From Actinoplanes campanulatus (GTDB lineage: Bacteria; Actinomycetota; Actinomycetes; Mycobacteriales; Micromonosporaceae): DNA of 64,000 nucleotides. The stretch spans positions 220,089 to 284,088 of the forward strand of contig NZ_BMPW01000013.1 in NCBI RefSeq assembly GCF_014647795.1, given 5' to 3'. Positions 33,662 through 41,657 of this stretch are shown piece by piece. The notes under the pieces were generated by a model. That model had not been told where the DNA came from. It was given only the letters and a program-made list of their open reading frames with translations, and searched no databases. The position numbers and the translations under genes were made by a program. Positions within the stretch are counted from its first letter, which is position 1; each line of letters opens with the position of its first letter.

Positions 33662-34506
33662 CCGCCGCGCTGGAGACCCGGAACCTCACCAAACGGTACG
33701 GGCGGCGTACGGCCCTGTCCGACTGCACCCTCACGGTGCCGGCCGGCCGGGTCGTCGGGCTGGTCGGGCCGAACGGCGCCGGCAAGTCCACCCTGCTCCA
33801 GCTCGCCTGCGGCCTGCTCACCCCGAGTGACGGCGACATCCGGGTGCTGGGGGAGCGGCCGCTCGGCGGCTCCCCGCGGGTCGCGTTCGTGGCCCAGGAC
33901 ACCCCGGTCTACCCGGGTTTCACCATCGCCGAGCACCTGCGCCTCGGCGCCCGCCTCAACCCGTCCTGGGACGCCGGATACGCCGAGCGGAGGATCGCCG
34001 CCCTCGGCCTGGACCCGGCGCAGCGGGCGGGCGCCCTCTCCGGCGGCCAGCGCGCCCAGCTCGCCCTCACGGTGGCCGCCGCGAAACGGCCCGAGCTGCT
34101 GATCCTGGACGAGCCGGTGGCCGCGCTCGACCCGCTCGCCCGGCGCGGCTTCCTCCAGGCGCTGATGGAGCTGACCGCCGAGTCCGAGGTCAGCGTGATC
34201 ATGTCGTCGCACCTGATCGCCGACCTGGAGCGCACCTGCGACCACCTGATCGTGCTGCGCGACTCAGCCGTCACGGTGGCCGCTGACGTCGACGACCTGC
34301 TCGCCACCCACCACCGGCTGACCGGCCGGCGGCAGGATCCGGCAGCGCTCTCCGGCGGCCGGGCCGTGATCGACCAGCGGCACACCGGCGTGCAGTCCAC
34401 CCTGGTCGTGCGCAGCACCGCGCCGATCGACGACCCGGGGTGGCAGGTCGACCGGCTCGACCTGGAGGACATCGTCCTGGCGTACCTGACGGAGGGACCG
34501 CGATGA
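33658..34506 (+). CDS. ABC transporter ATP-binding protein
   Basis: A 282-residue ATPase with Walker A GPNGAGKS, signature LSGGQRAQ, Walker B LLILDEP and the switch His in SSHLIADLERTCD. A C-terminal extension of about 70 residues may contact the permease. GTG 33658 overlaps the GntR stop. It powers the ABC-2 type permease encoded next; the complex is probably an exporter for a hydrophobic drug or peptide. Confidence 0.94.
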   Translation: MTAALETRNLTKRYGRRTALSDCTLTVPAGRVVGLVGPNGAGKSTLLQLACGLLTPSDGDIRVLGERPLGGSPRVAFVAQDTPVYPGFTIAEHLRLGARLNPSWDAGYAERRIAALGLDPAQRAGALSGGQRAQLALTVAAAKRPELLILDEPVAALDPLARRGFLQALMELTAESEVSVIMSSHLIADLERTCDHLIVLRDSAVTVAADVDDLLATHHRLTGRRQDPAALSGGRAVIDQRHTGVQSTLVVRSTAPIDDPGWQVDRLDLEDIVLAYLTEGPR

Positions 34507-35579
34507 TCTGGCTGACCTGGCGGCAGGCCCGCGTGCAGGCGCTGGCCGCCGCCCTGATCCTGCTCGCGGTGCTGTCCGCCGTCGCGTTCACCTGGCCGTC
34601 ACTCACCGACGCCGCGCGGGTCAGCGGCTTCGCGGCCTGCCACGGCGACTGCGAGGCGGCCGCCGGCGAGTTCTCCGCCCTGGTGGCGACACGGACCGCG
34701 ATCCTCGTCTACTACGCCGGCACCGCGCTGCTGCTCCTGCTGCCCGCCCTGGCCGGCGCGTTCTGGGGTGCGCCGCTGGTGGCCCGCGAGCTGGAGTCGG
34801 GCACGTTCCGCATGGTGTGGAGCCAGAGCGTCCCGGCCCGGCGGTGGCTCGCCGTCAAACTGGCCGGCGTGGGCGGCGGGGTGGTCCTGCTGGCCGCGGC
34901 GACCAGCACGGCGATGACCGTCTGGGCCGGGCAGATCGACCGGGCGTACGCCAACCGGGTCGAGCCGGTGATCTTCGCGGCCCGCGGTGCGGTCCCGGTC
35001 GGCTACGCGGCGCTGGCCCTGGTCATCGGGGTGCTCCTGGGCCTGCTGCTGCGCCGTAGCCTGCCGGCGATGGCGGTGACGCTGCTCGTGGTGGCGACCG
35101 TGCAACTGGCCTTCCCGGTCACGGTGCGCCCGCTGCTGGCCGACCCGGTCACCACGGTCTCCGCCCTGGACCTGAGCGCGGAGAGCGGGCTGTCCCTGTC
35201 GGTCGACGAGCGGGACGGCAGCGTGGAGGCACTGGTGGATCCCGGCGTCACCGGGTCCTGGGTGCTCGGCAACCGGGTGCTCACCGCGGGCGGCGAGGAG
35301 TTCACCGGGCCGATGGACCCCACCCGCTGCGGCCTCACGGCGGCCCACGGCGCCTGCCTCGCCTGGCTGGGTGAACAGGGTCTGCGGCAGGAGGTGAGAC
35401 ACGTGCCGGCCGGCCGGTTCTGGGCTCTCCAGTGGCGTGAGTTCGGAGTCCTGGCACTGCTCACGGGCGTACTGTCCGGGTTCTGCCTGTTGCGCACCCG
35501 CCGCCGGAACCGGGGAGCTGAGGCCGCCCTGACGGCCGGTGCGGTGGTCCTCCCACCGGCCATTCCTCGAGGGGCCTAA
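34503..35579 (+). CDS. ABC-2 type transporter permease
   Basis: A 358-residue membrane protein with six or so hydrophobic segments. A large external loop with two cysteine-containing stretches lies between the third and last segments. ATG 34503 overlaps the ATPase stop (ATGA). Third gene of the GntR-ATPase-permease operon. The protein starts MIWLTWRQAR, a common N-terminus of actinobacterial drug-export permeases controlled by YtrA-type regulators. Confidence 0.88.
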   Translation: MIWLTWRQARVQALAAALILLAVLSAVAFTWPSLTDAARVSGFAACHGDCEAAAGEFSALVATRTAILVYYAGTALLLLLPALAGAFWGAPLVARELESGTFRMVWSQSVPARRWLAVKLAGVGGGVVLLAAATSTAMTVWAGQIDRAYANRVEPVIFAARGAVPVGYAALALVIGVLLGLLLRRSLPAMAVTLLVVATVQLAFPVTVRPLLADPVTTVSALDLSAESGLSLSVDERDGSVEALVDPGVTGSWVLGNRVLTAGGEEFTGPMDPTRCGLTAAHGACLAWLGEQGLRQEVRHVPAGRFWALQWREFGVLALLTGVLSGFCLLRTRRRNRGAEAALTAGAVVLPPAIPRGA

Positions 35580-35763
35580 CGGCCGGTACTGAGGAGAGAT
35601 GACGCCATCACACGCAGTGATTGTTGGCAGTCGGCGTACAGAAATGAATAATCTTGTTTCTCGGCCCCCACCCGACGATCATCACGGTGCGTTCTGACCG
35701 ATACTTGGCGGACCGTTCAGTGCTCACCGCAGCTCGGGACACCCTGAGAGGACACCTATAGCC

Positions 35764-36897
35764 ATGCGCAAGTCTTTGCTCGCTCTGGTCGCCGCCGGCC
35801 TGCTGACCACGGCCACGCTCACGGCTTGTGATGACGGGGGTGACACTGACGCGGCGGGTGGCAACGCCCCGGCGACCACGAACGGTGGCAGCGAGGAGGT
35901 GACCGGCGAGGGCGGCATCGGCGTGATCCTCCCCGACACCAAGAGCTCCCAGCGGTGGAAGTCGGACGACAACCGCTACCTCGAGGCGGCCTTCAAGAAG
36001 GCCGGCGTCAAGTACTCGATCGTCAACGCCGAGGGCGACAAGGAACAGTTCAAGCGCCTCGCCGAGACCATGCTCGACAAGGGCTTCAAGGTCCTGGTGA
36101 TCGTGAGCCTCGACTCGATCAGCGGCAAGGCCGTCATCGACAACGCGCACTCCCGCGGCGTCCCGGTGATCGACTACGACCGGCTCACCCTGAACGGCGC
36201 CGCCGACTACTACGTGAGCTTCGACAACGAGGCCGTCGGCCAGCTCCAGGCCAAGGAACTGCTCAACTGCCTGAAGGAGAAGAAGGTGTCCAACGCGGTG
36301 GTCGCCGAGCTCAACGGCTCGCCCACCGACAACAACGCCACCCTCTTCAAGAACGGCTACGACACCGTCCTCAGCGCCAGGTACGACGCGGCCCAGCTGA
36401 TCAAGGGCCCGGACCAGTGGGTGCCGGACTGGGACAACGACGAGGGCCGCGAGATGTTCTCGCTGATGCTCAAGCAGTACCCGAACATCGGCGGGGTGCT
36501 CGCCGCCAACGACGGTCTCGGCAACTCGGCCATCGAGGTCCTCCGGGAGAAGAAGCTCAACGGCAAGGTGCCGGTCACCGGCCAGGACGCCACCACCCAG
36601 GGCCTGCAGAACATCCTCGTCGGCGACCAGTGCATGACCGTCTACAAGGACGTGAAGCAGGAGGCGGACGCCGCCGCCGGACTGGCGATCAACCTGTTCA
36701 ACGGCGTCAAGCCGGGCCTCAAGGACAAGCTCAAGGACCCGGAGTCCGGCCTCTACATCCCGTTCCTGAGGCTGCTGCCGAAGGCCATCACGATCAAGAA
36801 CGTGAAGGATGTCGTCGACGCCGGCTTCGTCGACGTGGACACGCTGTGCAACGCCAAGTACAAGAAGGCCTGCCAGCAAGCCAAGGTCATCGGCTGA
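35764..36897 (+). CDS. Xylose-type ABC substrate-binding lipoprotein (XylF-like)
   Basis: A 377-residue periplasmic-binding-protein-like lipoprotein. The lipobox LTAC gives Cys22, followed by a Gly/Asp/Thr spacer. The binding fold shows the XylF-style segments LPDTKSSQRWKSD, DYDRLTLNG and ANDGLGNSAIEVL. It should bind a pentose such as xylose outside the membrane. No XylG ATPase or XylH permease follows; the next gene is convergent, so it is an orphan binding protein. The 184-bp upstream gap is AT-richer (35620-35660) but shows no confident promoter. Confidence 0.88.
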   Translation: MRKSLLALVAAGLLTTATLTACDDGGDTDAAGGNAPATTNGGSEEVTGEGGIGVILPDTKSSQRWKSDDNRYLEAAFKKAGVKYSIVNAEGDKEQFKRLAETMLDKGFKVLVIVSLDSISGKAVIDNAHSRGVPVIDYDRLTLNGAADYYVSFDNEAVGQLQAKELLNCLKEKKVSNAVVAELNGSPTDNNATLFKNGYDTVLSARYDAAQLIKGPDQWVPDWDNDEGREMFSLMLKQYPNIGGVLAANDGLGNSAIEVLREKKLNGKVPVTGQDATTQGLQNILVGDQCMTVYKDVKQEADAAAGLAINLFNGVKPGLKDKLKDPESGLYIPFLRLLPKAITIKNVKDVVDAGFVDVDTLCNAKYKKACQQAKVIG

Positions 36898-36921
36898 TCA
36901 TCGGCACCGGGCCGGTAGGAC

Positions 36922-37638
36922 CTAGTCCGCGATCCTGATCCGGACGCGGCGGTTCTGCCGGCCCTTGCTCTCCACCTTCACCACCTCGACCCGGCCCACC
37001 TGCGCGGTCGACGCCACATGCGTCCCGCCGTCGGCCTGCACGTCCAGCCCCACGATGTCGATCACCCGGATCTCCGGATGATCCAGCGGCGGCAGCGCGT
37101 CCTGCGTCCGTACCAGCGTCGGGATCTCCAGCGCCTCCGCCCGCGGCAGCACCCGCGCCACGATCTTCCGGTCCGCCACGATCTCCGCGTTGACCGCGTC
37201 CTCCAGCGCCTGCTTGAACCCAACCGGAACCTCCGGCAGGTTGAAGTCCATCCGCGCCTCACCGGGCTGCATGTTCCCGCCGGTCACCAGCGCCCCGAAA
37301 TCCCGGAACACGGTCCCGCACAGGATGTGCAGCCCCGAGTGCGTCCGCATCAGGCTGCTGCGCCGCGCGTCGTCGATCGCCCCGCGCACCGTCGTCCCCG
37401 CTTTCGGCACCGGATCACCGGGAGCCGGGATCAGATACTGCTCGTCACCCTTGCGCGTGTCGACGATCCGGGTCTGCACACCCTCCCAGAGCAACACCCC
37501 GTGATCCGGCGGCTGCCCACCCCCACCCGGGTAGAACGCCGACCGGTCCAGCACGATCCCCGCCTCCGGATCGGACCACAACACCGTGCATTCCCATTCC
37601 CGCACACTCGGGTCGATCCAGTCCAGCCGCTCCGTCAC
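36922..37638 (-). CDS. Alanyl-tRNA editing protein (AlaX family)
   Basis: A 238-residue free-standing relative of the AlaRS editing domain, which hydrolyses mischarged Ser- or Gly-tRNA(Ala). It has the N-terminal beta-barrel (YPGGGGQPPDHG), the zinc HxxxH pair in MRTHSGLHILCG and the C-terminal GGTHVAST. The usual Cys before GGTH is replaced by Asp, so zinc ligation may differ. GTG 37638 is 6 bases after a TAGAGT -10 box, suggesting a leaderless transcript. Confidence 0.9.
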   Translation of the reverse strand: MTERLDWIDPSVREWECTVLWSDPEAGIVLDRSAFYPGGGGQPPDHGVLLWEGVQTRIVDTRKGDEQYLIPAPGDPVPKAGTTVRGAIDDARRSSLMRTHSGLHILCGTVFRDFGALVTGGNMQPGEARMDFNLPEVPVGFKQALEDAVNAEIVADRKIVARVLPRAEALEIPTLVRTQDALPPLDHPEIRVIDIVGLDVQADGGTHVASTAQVGRVEVVKVESKGRQNRRVRIRIAD

Positions 37639-37829
37639 ATCACGACTCTATGACAAACACCCCACCGGCGCGGTCACCCTCACCGCCACCCGGCCTTTCC
37701 CCCCGATTTCGTACGGCGTGCGCCGCCCCCGACCACACCAACGGCGTCCCGCCACCTCCGCGACCCATTGCCGGGTCGAGCCCGCGAGGCCCCGCCGGGC
37801 GGAGATCGCCACTCACCCTCCGATCCGGA

Positions 37830-38834
37830 TCACGCCGCGAGGAGTTCGCGGACTCGGGGGACGACCTCGGTGGCGTAGAGCTCGACGCAGGTCATCAGGT
37901 GCTCGTGGGGGAGCGGGCCGTGTGAGTACTTCAAGTCGAAGCGGTCGATGCCCAGGTCACGGATCGTGGCGGCGATCTTGCCGGCGACCGTCTCCGGGGA
38001 ACCGACGTGCCAGGCGCCCTCGGTGACGTCGGCCTCGAAGCGGTCCCGGGTGGCCGGGGGCCAGCCCCGTTCGCGGCCGATGCGGTCCAGGTTGCGGCGG
38101 GCGTGCGGCCACAGGATGTCGACGGCCTCGGCGTCGGTGGCGGCCACGAAACCGGGGCAGTGCACGGCGATCGGCTGGGGCTCCTGCTCCAGCTCCTTGA
38201 GGGCGCGGTGGTAGAGGTCGACGTACGGCGCGAAGCGGGCCGGGGCGCCGCCGATGATCGCGAGGACCAGCGGCATGCCGTACTGTGCGGCGCGGACCAC
38301 CGACTCGGGGCTGCCGCCCACGCCGATCCAGGTGCGGATCCGGCCCGACTCGGTCTTCGGGTAGACCTGCTGGGCGCGCAGGGCGGGGCGGATCGAACCC
38401 TCCCAGGTGACCGGGCCCTCGGTGAGCAGCTCGGCCATCAGGTCCAGCTTCTCGGCGAACAACCGCTCGTAGTCGGCCAGGTCGTAGCCGAACAGCGGGA
38501 ACGACTCGGTGAACGAGCCACGGCCCAGGATGATCTCGGCCCGCCCGTTCGCCACGGCGTCCAGCGTGGCGAAGCGCTCGAACACCCGTACCGGATCATC
38601 GGAACTCAGAACCGTGACCGCCGTGCCCAGCCGGACCCGCTCGGTCCTCGCGGCGATCGCCGCGAGGACGATCTCCGGAGCCGAGATCGCGTAGTCGTCG
38701 CGGTGATGCTCGCCCACCCCGAAGAAGTCCAGGCCGAGCCGGTCGGCGAGCACACCCTGCTCGACCACGTCCCGGATGACCTGCGCGTACGGCTTGTCGT
38801 TGACGTCGCCGAAGGTGTCCAGACCGAATTCCAC
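37830..38834 (-). CDS. LLM-class flavin-dependent oxidoreductase
   Basis: A 334-residue luciferase-like TIM-barrel protein (FFGVGEHHRDDYAISAPE near residue 38, then GRGSFTESFPLFG and IGVGGSPESVVRAAQYG). Such enzymes use FMN or F420; this subclass is uncharacterised. GTG 38834 has a TAGGGT -10 box 6 bases upstream, which lies across the very end of smpB. The gene therefore has its own promoter despite sitting 9 bases behind smpB. Confidence 0.9.
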   Translation of the reverse strand: MEFGLDTFGDVNDKPYAQVIRDVVEQGVLADRLGLDFFGVGEHHRDDYAISAPEIVLAAIAARTERVRLGTAVTVLSSDDPVRVFERFATLDAVANGRAEIILGRGSFTESFPLFGYDLADYERLFAEKLDLMAELLTEGPVTWEGSIRPALRAQQVYPKTESGRIRTWIGVGGSPESVVRAAQYGMPLVLAIIGGAPARFAPYVDLYHRALKELEQEPQPIAVHCPGFVAATDAEAVDILWPHARRNLDRIGRERGWPPATRDRFEADVTEGAWHVGSPETVAGKIAATIRDLGIDRFDLKYSHGPLPHEHLMTCVELYATEVVPRVRELLAA

Positions 38835-38843
38835 CAGTCGACC

Positions 38844-39323
38844 CTACCGGCGGCCCTTCAACCGCCGGCCCATCTCCTTGGCGATCTCCTTCTTGGCGTC
38901 CCGCTCGGCCATGACCTGCCGCTTGTCGTAGCTCTTCAGGCCGCGGGCCAGGCCCAGCTCGATCTTCGCCCAGCCGTCCTTGAAATAGAGCGACAGCGGC
39001 ACCAGGGTCAGGCCGGAGCCGTCGCGCAGCTGGTTGAGGATCTTCACGATCTCGACCTTGTGCAGGAGAAGTTTCCGGGTACGCCGTGGGGCGTGGTTGG
39101 TCCACGAGCCGAACCCGTACTCGGCGATGTGCAGGCCGTACAGCATGAGCTCGCCCTCGTGTTCCTGGGCGAACGTGTCGACCAGCGACGCCCGGCCCAG
39201 CCGCAGCGACTTCACCTCGGTCCCGGCCAGGACCAGACCCGCCTCGTACGTCCGGAGGATCGCGTAGTCGTGCCGCGCCTTCTTGTTCGACGCGATCAGC
39301 TTGACGCCGGTCTCCCTAGGCAC
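38844..39323 (-). CDS. smpB: SsrA-binding protein
   Basis: A 159-residue SmpB. It has an OB-fold with [20 protein letters not shown] and [14 protein letters not shown], the central [14 protein letters not shown], and the basic C-terminal tail ([20 protein letters not shown]) that mimics tRNA anticodon contacts in trans-translation. GTG 39323 overlaps the upstream small gene by 8 bases. The tmRNA gene that often lies nearby was not seen in the window. Confidence 0.96.
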   Translation of the reverse strand: MPRETGVKLIASNKKARHDYAILRTYEAGLVLAGTEVKSLRLGRASLVDTFAQEHEGELMLYGLHIAEYGFGSWTNHAPRRTRKLLLHKVEIVKILNQLRDGSGLTLVPLSLYFKDGWAKIELGLARGLKSYDKRQVMAERDAKKEIAKEMGRRLKGRR

Positions 39324-39603
39324 CCGGATCCACCAGGTTCGGCGGGATCGGCCGGCGCATCGAGTAGGTGACGCTGCTCAGCCGGTGCGGCTCGCCCATC
39401 ACATGGATCGCCGCCCGGTTGTACGCCTGCCACCCGGCCGCGCCCGCCCGGTTCAGATGCCGCAGGTCGTCGAATCGCTCGTCGGTGCCCCAGCGCAGCA
39501 CACCGCCCGGGTGGTGGAAGGTGGCGGTCCAGTCCATGTACCGGTCCTCGCCGAGGGTGCCGGCCGCCCGGTACTCCAGGCGCGCGTATTCCCAGTTGTC
39601 CAC
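39316..39603 (-). CDS. Hypothetical 95-residue protein upstream of smpB
   Basis: A 95-residue soluble protein with many Trp/Tyr/Arg and no cysteine or membrane segment; no family recognised. It overlaps smpB by 8 bases, so the two are likely co-transcribed. GTG 39603 lies 6 bases behind a good -10 box CATAAT (39610-39615), implying a leaderless message. Codon composition is normal for the genome. Confidence 0.75.
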   Translation of the reverse strand: MDNWEYARLEYRAAGTLGEDRYMDWTATFHHPGGVLRWGTDERFDDLRHLNRAGAAGWQAYNRAAIHVMGEPHRLSSVTYSMRRPIPPNLVDPGA

Positions 39604-39630
39604 CGGATGATTATGACGTCCGATTCGCCG

Positions 39631-40062
39631 CTAGGGCTGCTCGGCGGCCACCGTCCGTCCGTCCAGATGCCGGAAACCCTCGATGACCAGCTCTTTCAGC
39701 ACGGATTGGTCGACGTCGGCGAGTCGCTTCAGGTAGAGGCACGACCTGCCGGTGGTGTGCGGGCCGAGACGGGACAGCAGATCCTCGTACGCCTCGAAAC
39801 CGGCCGAGACGTAGAGGGTGAGCGCCTGCTTGCGCGGCGACAGCCCGATCGCGGGCCAGTCGCCCGTGCGGCCGGTGCGGTAGCGGTAGTGGTACCGCCC
39901 GAACCCGATGATCGCCGAGCCCCACATCACCGGCTCCTCGCCGGTGGCCGCGGCCATCAGCGCGCACGCCGCCTCGGCGTCCGCCCGCCTCCGCGGATCG
40001 GCCACGGCGGCCAGGAAGGCCGCCACGTCACCGTCGTTCCGGGTCGTCTTCGGCTCCGCCAT
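39631..40062 (-). CDS. DUF1801 (YdhG-like) family protein
   Basis: A 143-residue protein of the DUF1801 fold: GEEPVMWGSAIIGFGRYHYR, then an IGLSPRKQALTLYVS strand pair and the GRSCLYLKRLADVD segment. The fold is related to YjbR-like small proteins; function unknown. ATG 40062 has a TACGCT -10 box 6 bases upstream that shares its TA with the promoter of the divergent gene. Confidence 0.88.
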   Translation of the reverse strand: MAEPKTTRNDGDVAAFLAAVADPRRRADAEAACALMAAATGEEPVMWGSAIIGFGRYHYRYRTGRTGDWPAIGLSPRKQALTLYVSAGFEAYEDLLSRLGPHTTGRSCLYLKRLADVDQSVLKELVIEGFRHLDGRTVAAEQP

Positions 40063-40068
40063 CCCGCC

Positions 40069-40078
40069 AGCGTAGGCT
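40069..40078. promoter_or_regulatory. Second divergent promoter with -10 boxes sharing one TA step
   Basis: AGCGTAGGCT gives TACGCT on the minus strand (40069-40074, 6 bases from the DUF1801 ATG) and TAGGCT on the plus strand (40073-40078, 8 bases from the SUFU-domain GTG). The shared TA is 40073-40074 and the gap is 24 bp. It differs from the 29059-29068 element by one base. Confidence 0.7.
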
Positions 40079-40086
40079 CACGCGTC

Positions 40087-40770
40087 GTGAATCGGGGTGA
40101 CGGGGTGCTGCGGCATCAGTCTCAGCATGACGGTTTCGTGCCGTCGCAGGGCGCGCGGCGGGAGATCGCCGAGGCCGTCGACCAGCACATCGCCGAGCAC
40201 TTCGGGCCGGTCGAGTTCGTCTACCACGAGATGCTGTCGCACCTGGTGGCCGTGCACGTCCATCTGGTGGAGCCGACGGAGCACCGGCCGTACCGGACGC
40301 TTGTCACCTCCGGCATGAGCGAGCTGCCGATGACCGTTCCGGACGGCGTCAGCCCGTACGCCGAACTGATGCTCTGCCTGCCCTCCGACTGGCCCATGGA
40401 TCAGGCGGCGCTGTCGGATCCGGCGGTCTACTGGCCGATCCGGGTGCTCAAGGAGATCGCCCGGCTGCCGCACGAGTACGGCACGTGGATCGGTGAGTGG
40501 CACTCGATCCCCAACGGCGACCCGGCGCAGCCGTACGCTCCGGGTGTGCCCTTCGCCGGTGTCGTCATCACGCCGATGGTGCGGGCGCCGGAGGAGGCGG
40601 GCACGATCGTCGCGCCGGACGGTACCGAGATCAACGTGCTCGCGGTGATCCCGCTCCACCCGGCCGAGGTGGCGGTCAAGACCGGCCAGGGCACGCAGGC
40701 CCTCATCGAGGTCCTCAACCGGGGTCACGTCTCCGAGCTCCTCGACCCGGCGCGCCCGTCCTTCGCCTGA
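40087..40770 (+). CDS. Suppressor-of-fused domain protein
   Basis: A 227-residue protein with a SUFU-type domain across most of its length (VAVHVHLVEPTEHRPYRTLV, TSGMSELPMTVPDG, AELMLCLPSDW). Bacterial SUFU proteins are often immunity or accessory proteins, frequently near contact-dependent toxins; no toxin gene is near this one. GTG 40087 has no ribosome site but a TAGGCT -10 box 8 bases upstream. The open frame extends farther upstream only as a shadow of other genes. Confidence 0.85.
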   Translation: MNRGDGVLRHQSQHDGFVPSQGARREIAEAVDQHIAEHFGPVEFVYHEMLSHLVAVHVHLVEPTEHRPYRTLVTSGMSELPMTVPDGVSPYAELMLCLPSDWPMDQAALSDPAVYWPIRVLKEIARLPHEYGTWIGEWHSIPNGDPAQPYAPGVPFAGVVITPMVRAPEEAGTIVAPDGTEINVLAVIPLHPAEVAVKTGQGTQALIEVLNRGHVSELLDPARPSFA

Positions 40771-40792
40771 CCGCCCCTCCTTCGCCTGACCG
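40759..40792 (+). repeat. Tandem copy of the SUFU gene 3' end
   Basis: TCCTTCGCCTGACCG occurs at 40759-40773, including the TGA stop, and again at 40778-40792, period 19. The end of the gene and its stop codon have been duplicated. Confidence 0.85.
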
Positions 40793-40845
40793 CGCCGGCG
40801 GGTGCGGCGTGATGGGATGGAGAGAAACCGGACCGAGGGGGACGA

Positions 40846-41175
40846 ATGATCTTCATTACCGCGAAGTTCCTGGTCAAGCCGGAGCACGCCGACGACTGGC
40901 CGCGCATCGCCGGGCCGTTCACCGAGGCGACCCGTGCCGAGCCGGGCTGCCTGTGGTTCGACTGGTCCCGCAGCCTCGACGACCCGGCCGAGTACGTCCT
41001 GGTGGAGGCGTTCCGGGACGGTGACGCGGGCGGCGCCCACGTCAACTCCGCCCATTTCAAGCAGGCTCAGCGGGAGTTGCCGGGCTACCTGGCCGCCACC
41101 CCGAAGATCGTCAGCCAGTCCGTCGACCAGGACGGCTGGTCCGAACTCGGCGAGATGTCCGTCGATCAGGCGTGA
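40846..41175 (+). CDS. Antibiotic biosynthesis monooxygenase (ABM) domain protein
   Basis: A 109-residue ferredoxin-like protein. FITAKFLVKPEHADDW starts the domain; TRAEPGCLWFDWSRS and HVNSAHFKQAQ are the conserved later segments. ABM proteins include quinol monooxygenases (YgiN-like) and heme-degrading relatives. A GGGGGA site precedes ATG 40846. Function not determined. Confidence 0.88.
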   Translation: MIFITAKFLVKPEHADDWPRIAGPFTEATRAEPGCLWFDWSRSLDDPAEYVLVEAFRDGDAGGAHVNSAHFKQAQRELPGYLAATPKIVSQSVDQDGWSELGEMSVDQA

Positions 41176-41321
41176 GCCGCTGAGGGCCAGCCGGGATCGG
41201 TCGATCTGTGCCAGATATCGGGTTGGCTCCATTTCGGTCGGGGATCCGATTGTCCGGTGGGTTCGGGATGGGTCACGGTGGAATCCGCGAAGCATTTCGG
41301 CCGGGGTGGGCGGAGGATGCC

Positions 41322-41603
41322 GTGGACAACGCGTTTTCGCTGAATCAGGGCCGGGCGGATGGTGGACCGGTCAACCGCAAGGCGTACACGAGCAGGTCGC
41401 CCCGGGGTGACGCGCTGGCCCGCAAGCCACCGGGCCGCTGCTGGATCCACGACTACGAGGACGGTGCGGACGGGCCGCGGTTCGTCTGCTGGGACGCGGA
41501 CGGGGAGCCGGTCGTCGCGGTACGGAACGTTCCGCACCATCGTTTTCGGTCAGCCGGGAAGTTCGATCCCGACCTGCGGGACGAGCCCGGCGACCTGCCG
41601 TAG
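41322..41603 (+). CDS. Hypothetical 93-residue protein
   Basis: A short protein starting at GTG 41322, which follows GGAGG at good spacing; an open frame extends to GTG 41208 but without a ribosome site. The C-terminal half has two aromatic/acidic strands (RCWIHDYEDGADGPRFVCWD) that look like a genuine small beta domain. No family recognised. Codon use supports coding here better than the antisense frame. Confidence 0.5.
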   Translation: MDNAFSLNQGRADGGPVNRKAYTSRSPRGDALARKPPGRCWIHDYEDGADGPRFVCWDADGEPVVAVRNVPHHRFRSAGKFDPDLRDEPGDLP

Positions 41604-41657
41604 GCCGGGAACGGGCCCGGCGCCATTTCGCGATACGGAAATGACGCCGGGACCGGG

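Noticed and set aside
38000-40000. tmRNA gene near smpB
   Set aside because: Neighbouring intergenic gaps are too short and show no tRNA-Ala-like ends or tag reading frame.
41166-41540. A 124-residue minus-strand frame opposite the 93-aa hypothetical gene
   Set aside because: No ribosome site, and it overlaps a plus-strand frame with a proper GGAGG and more protein-like sequence.
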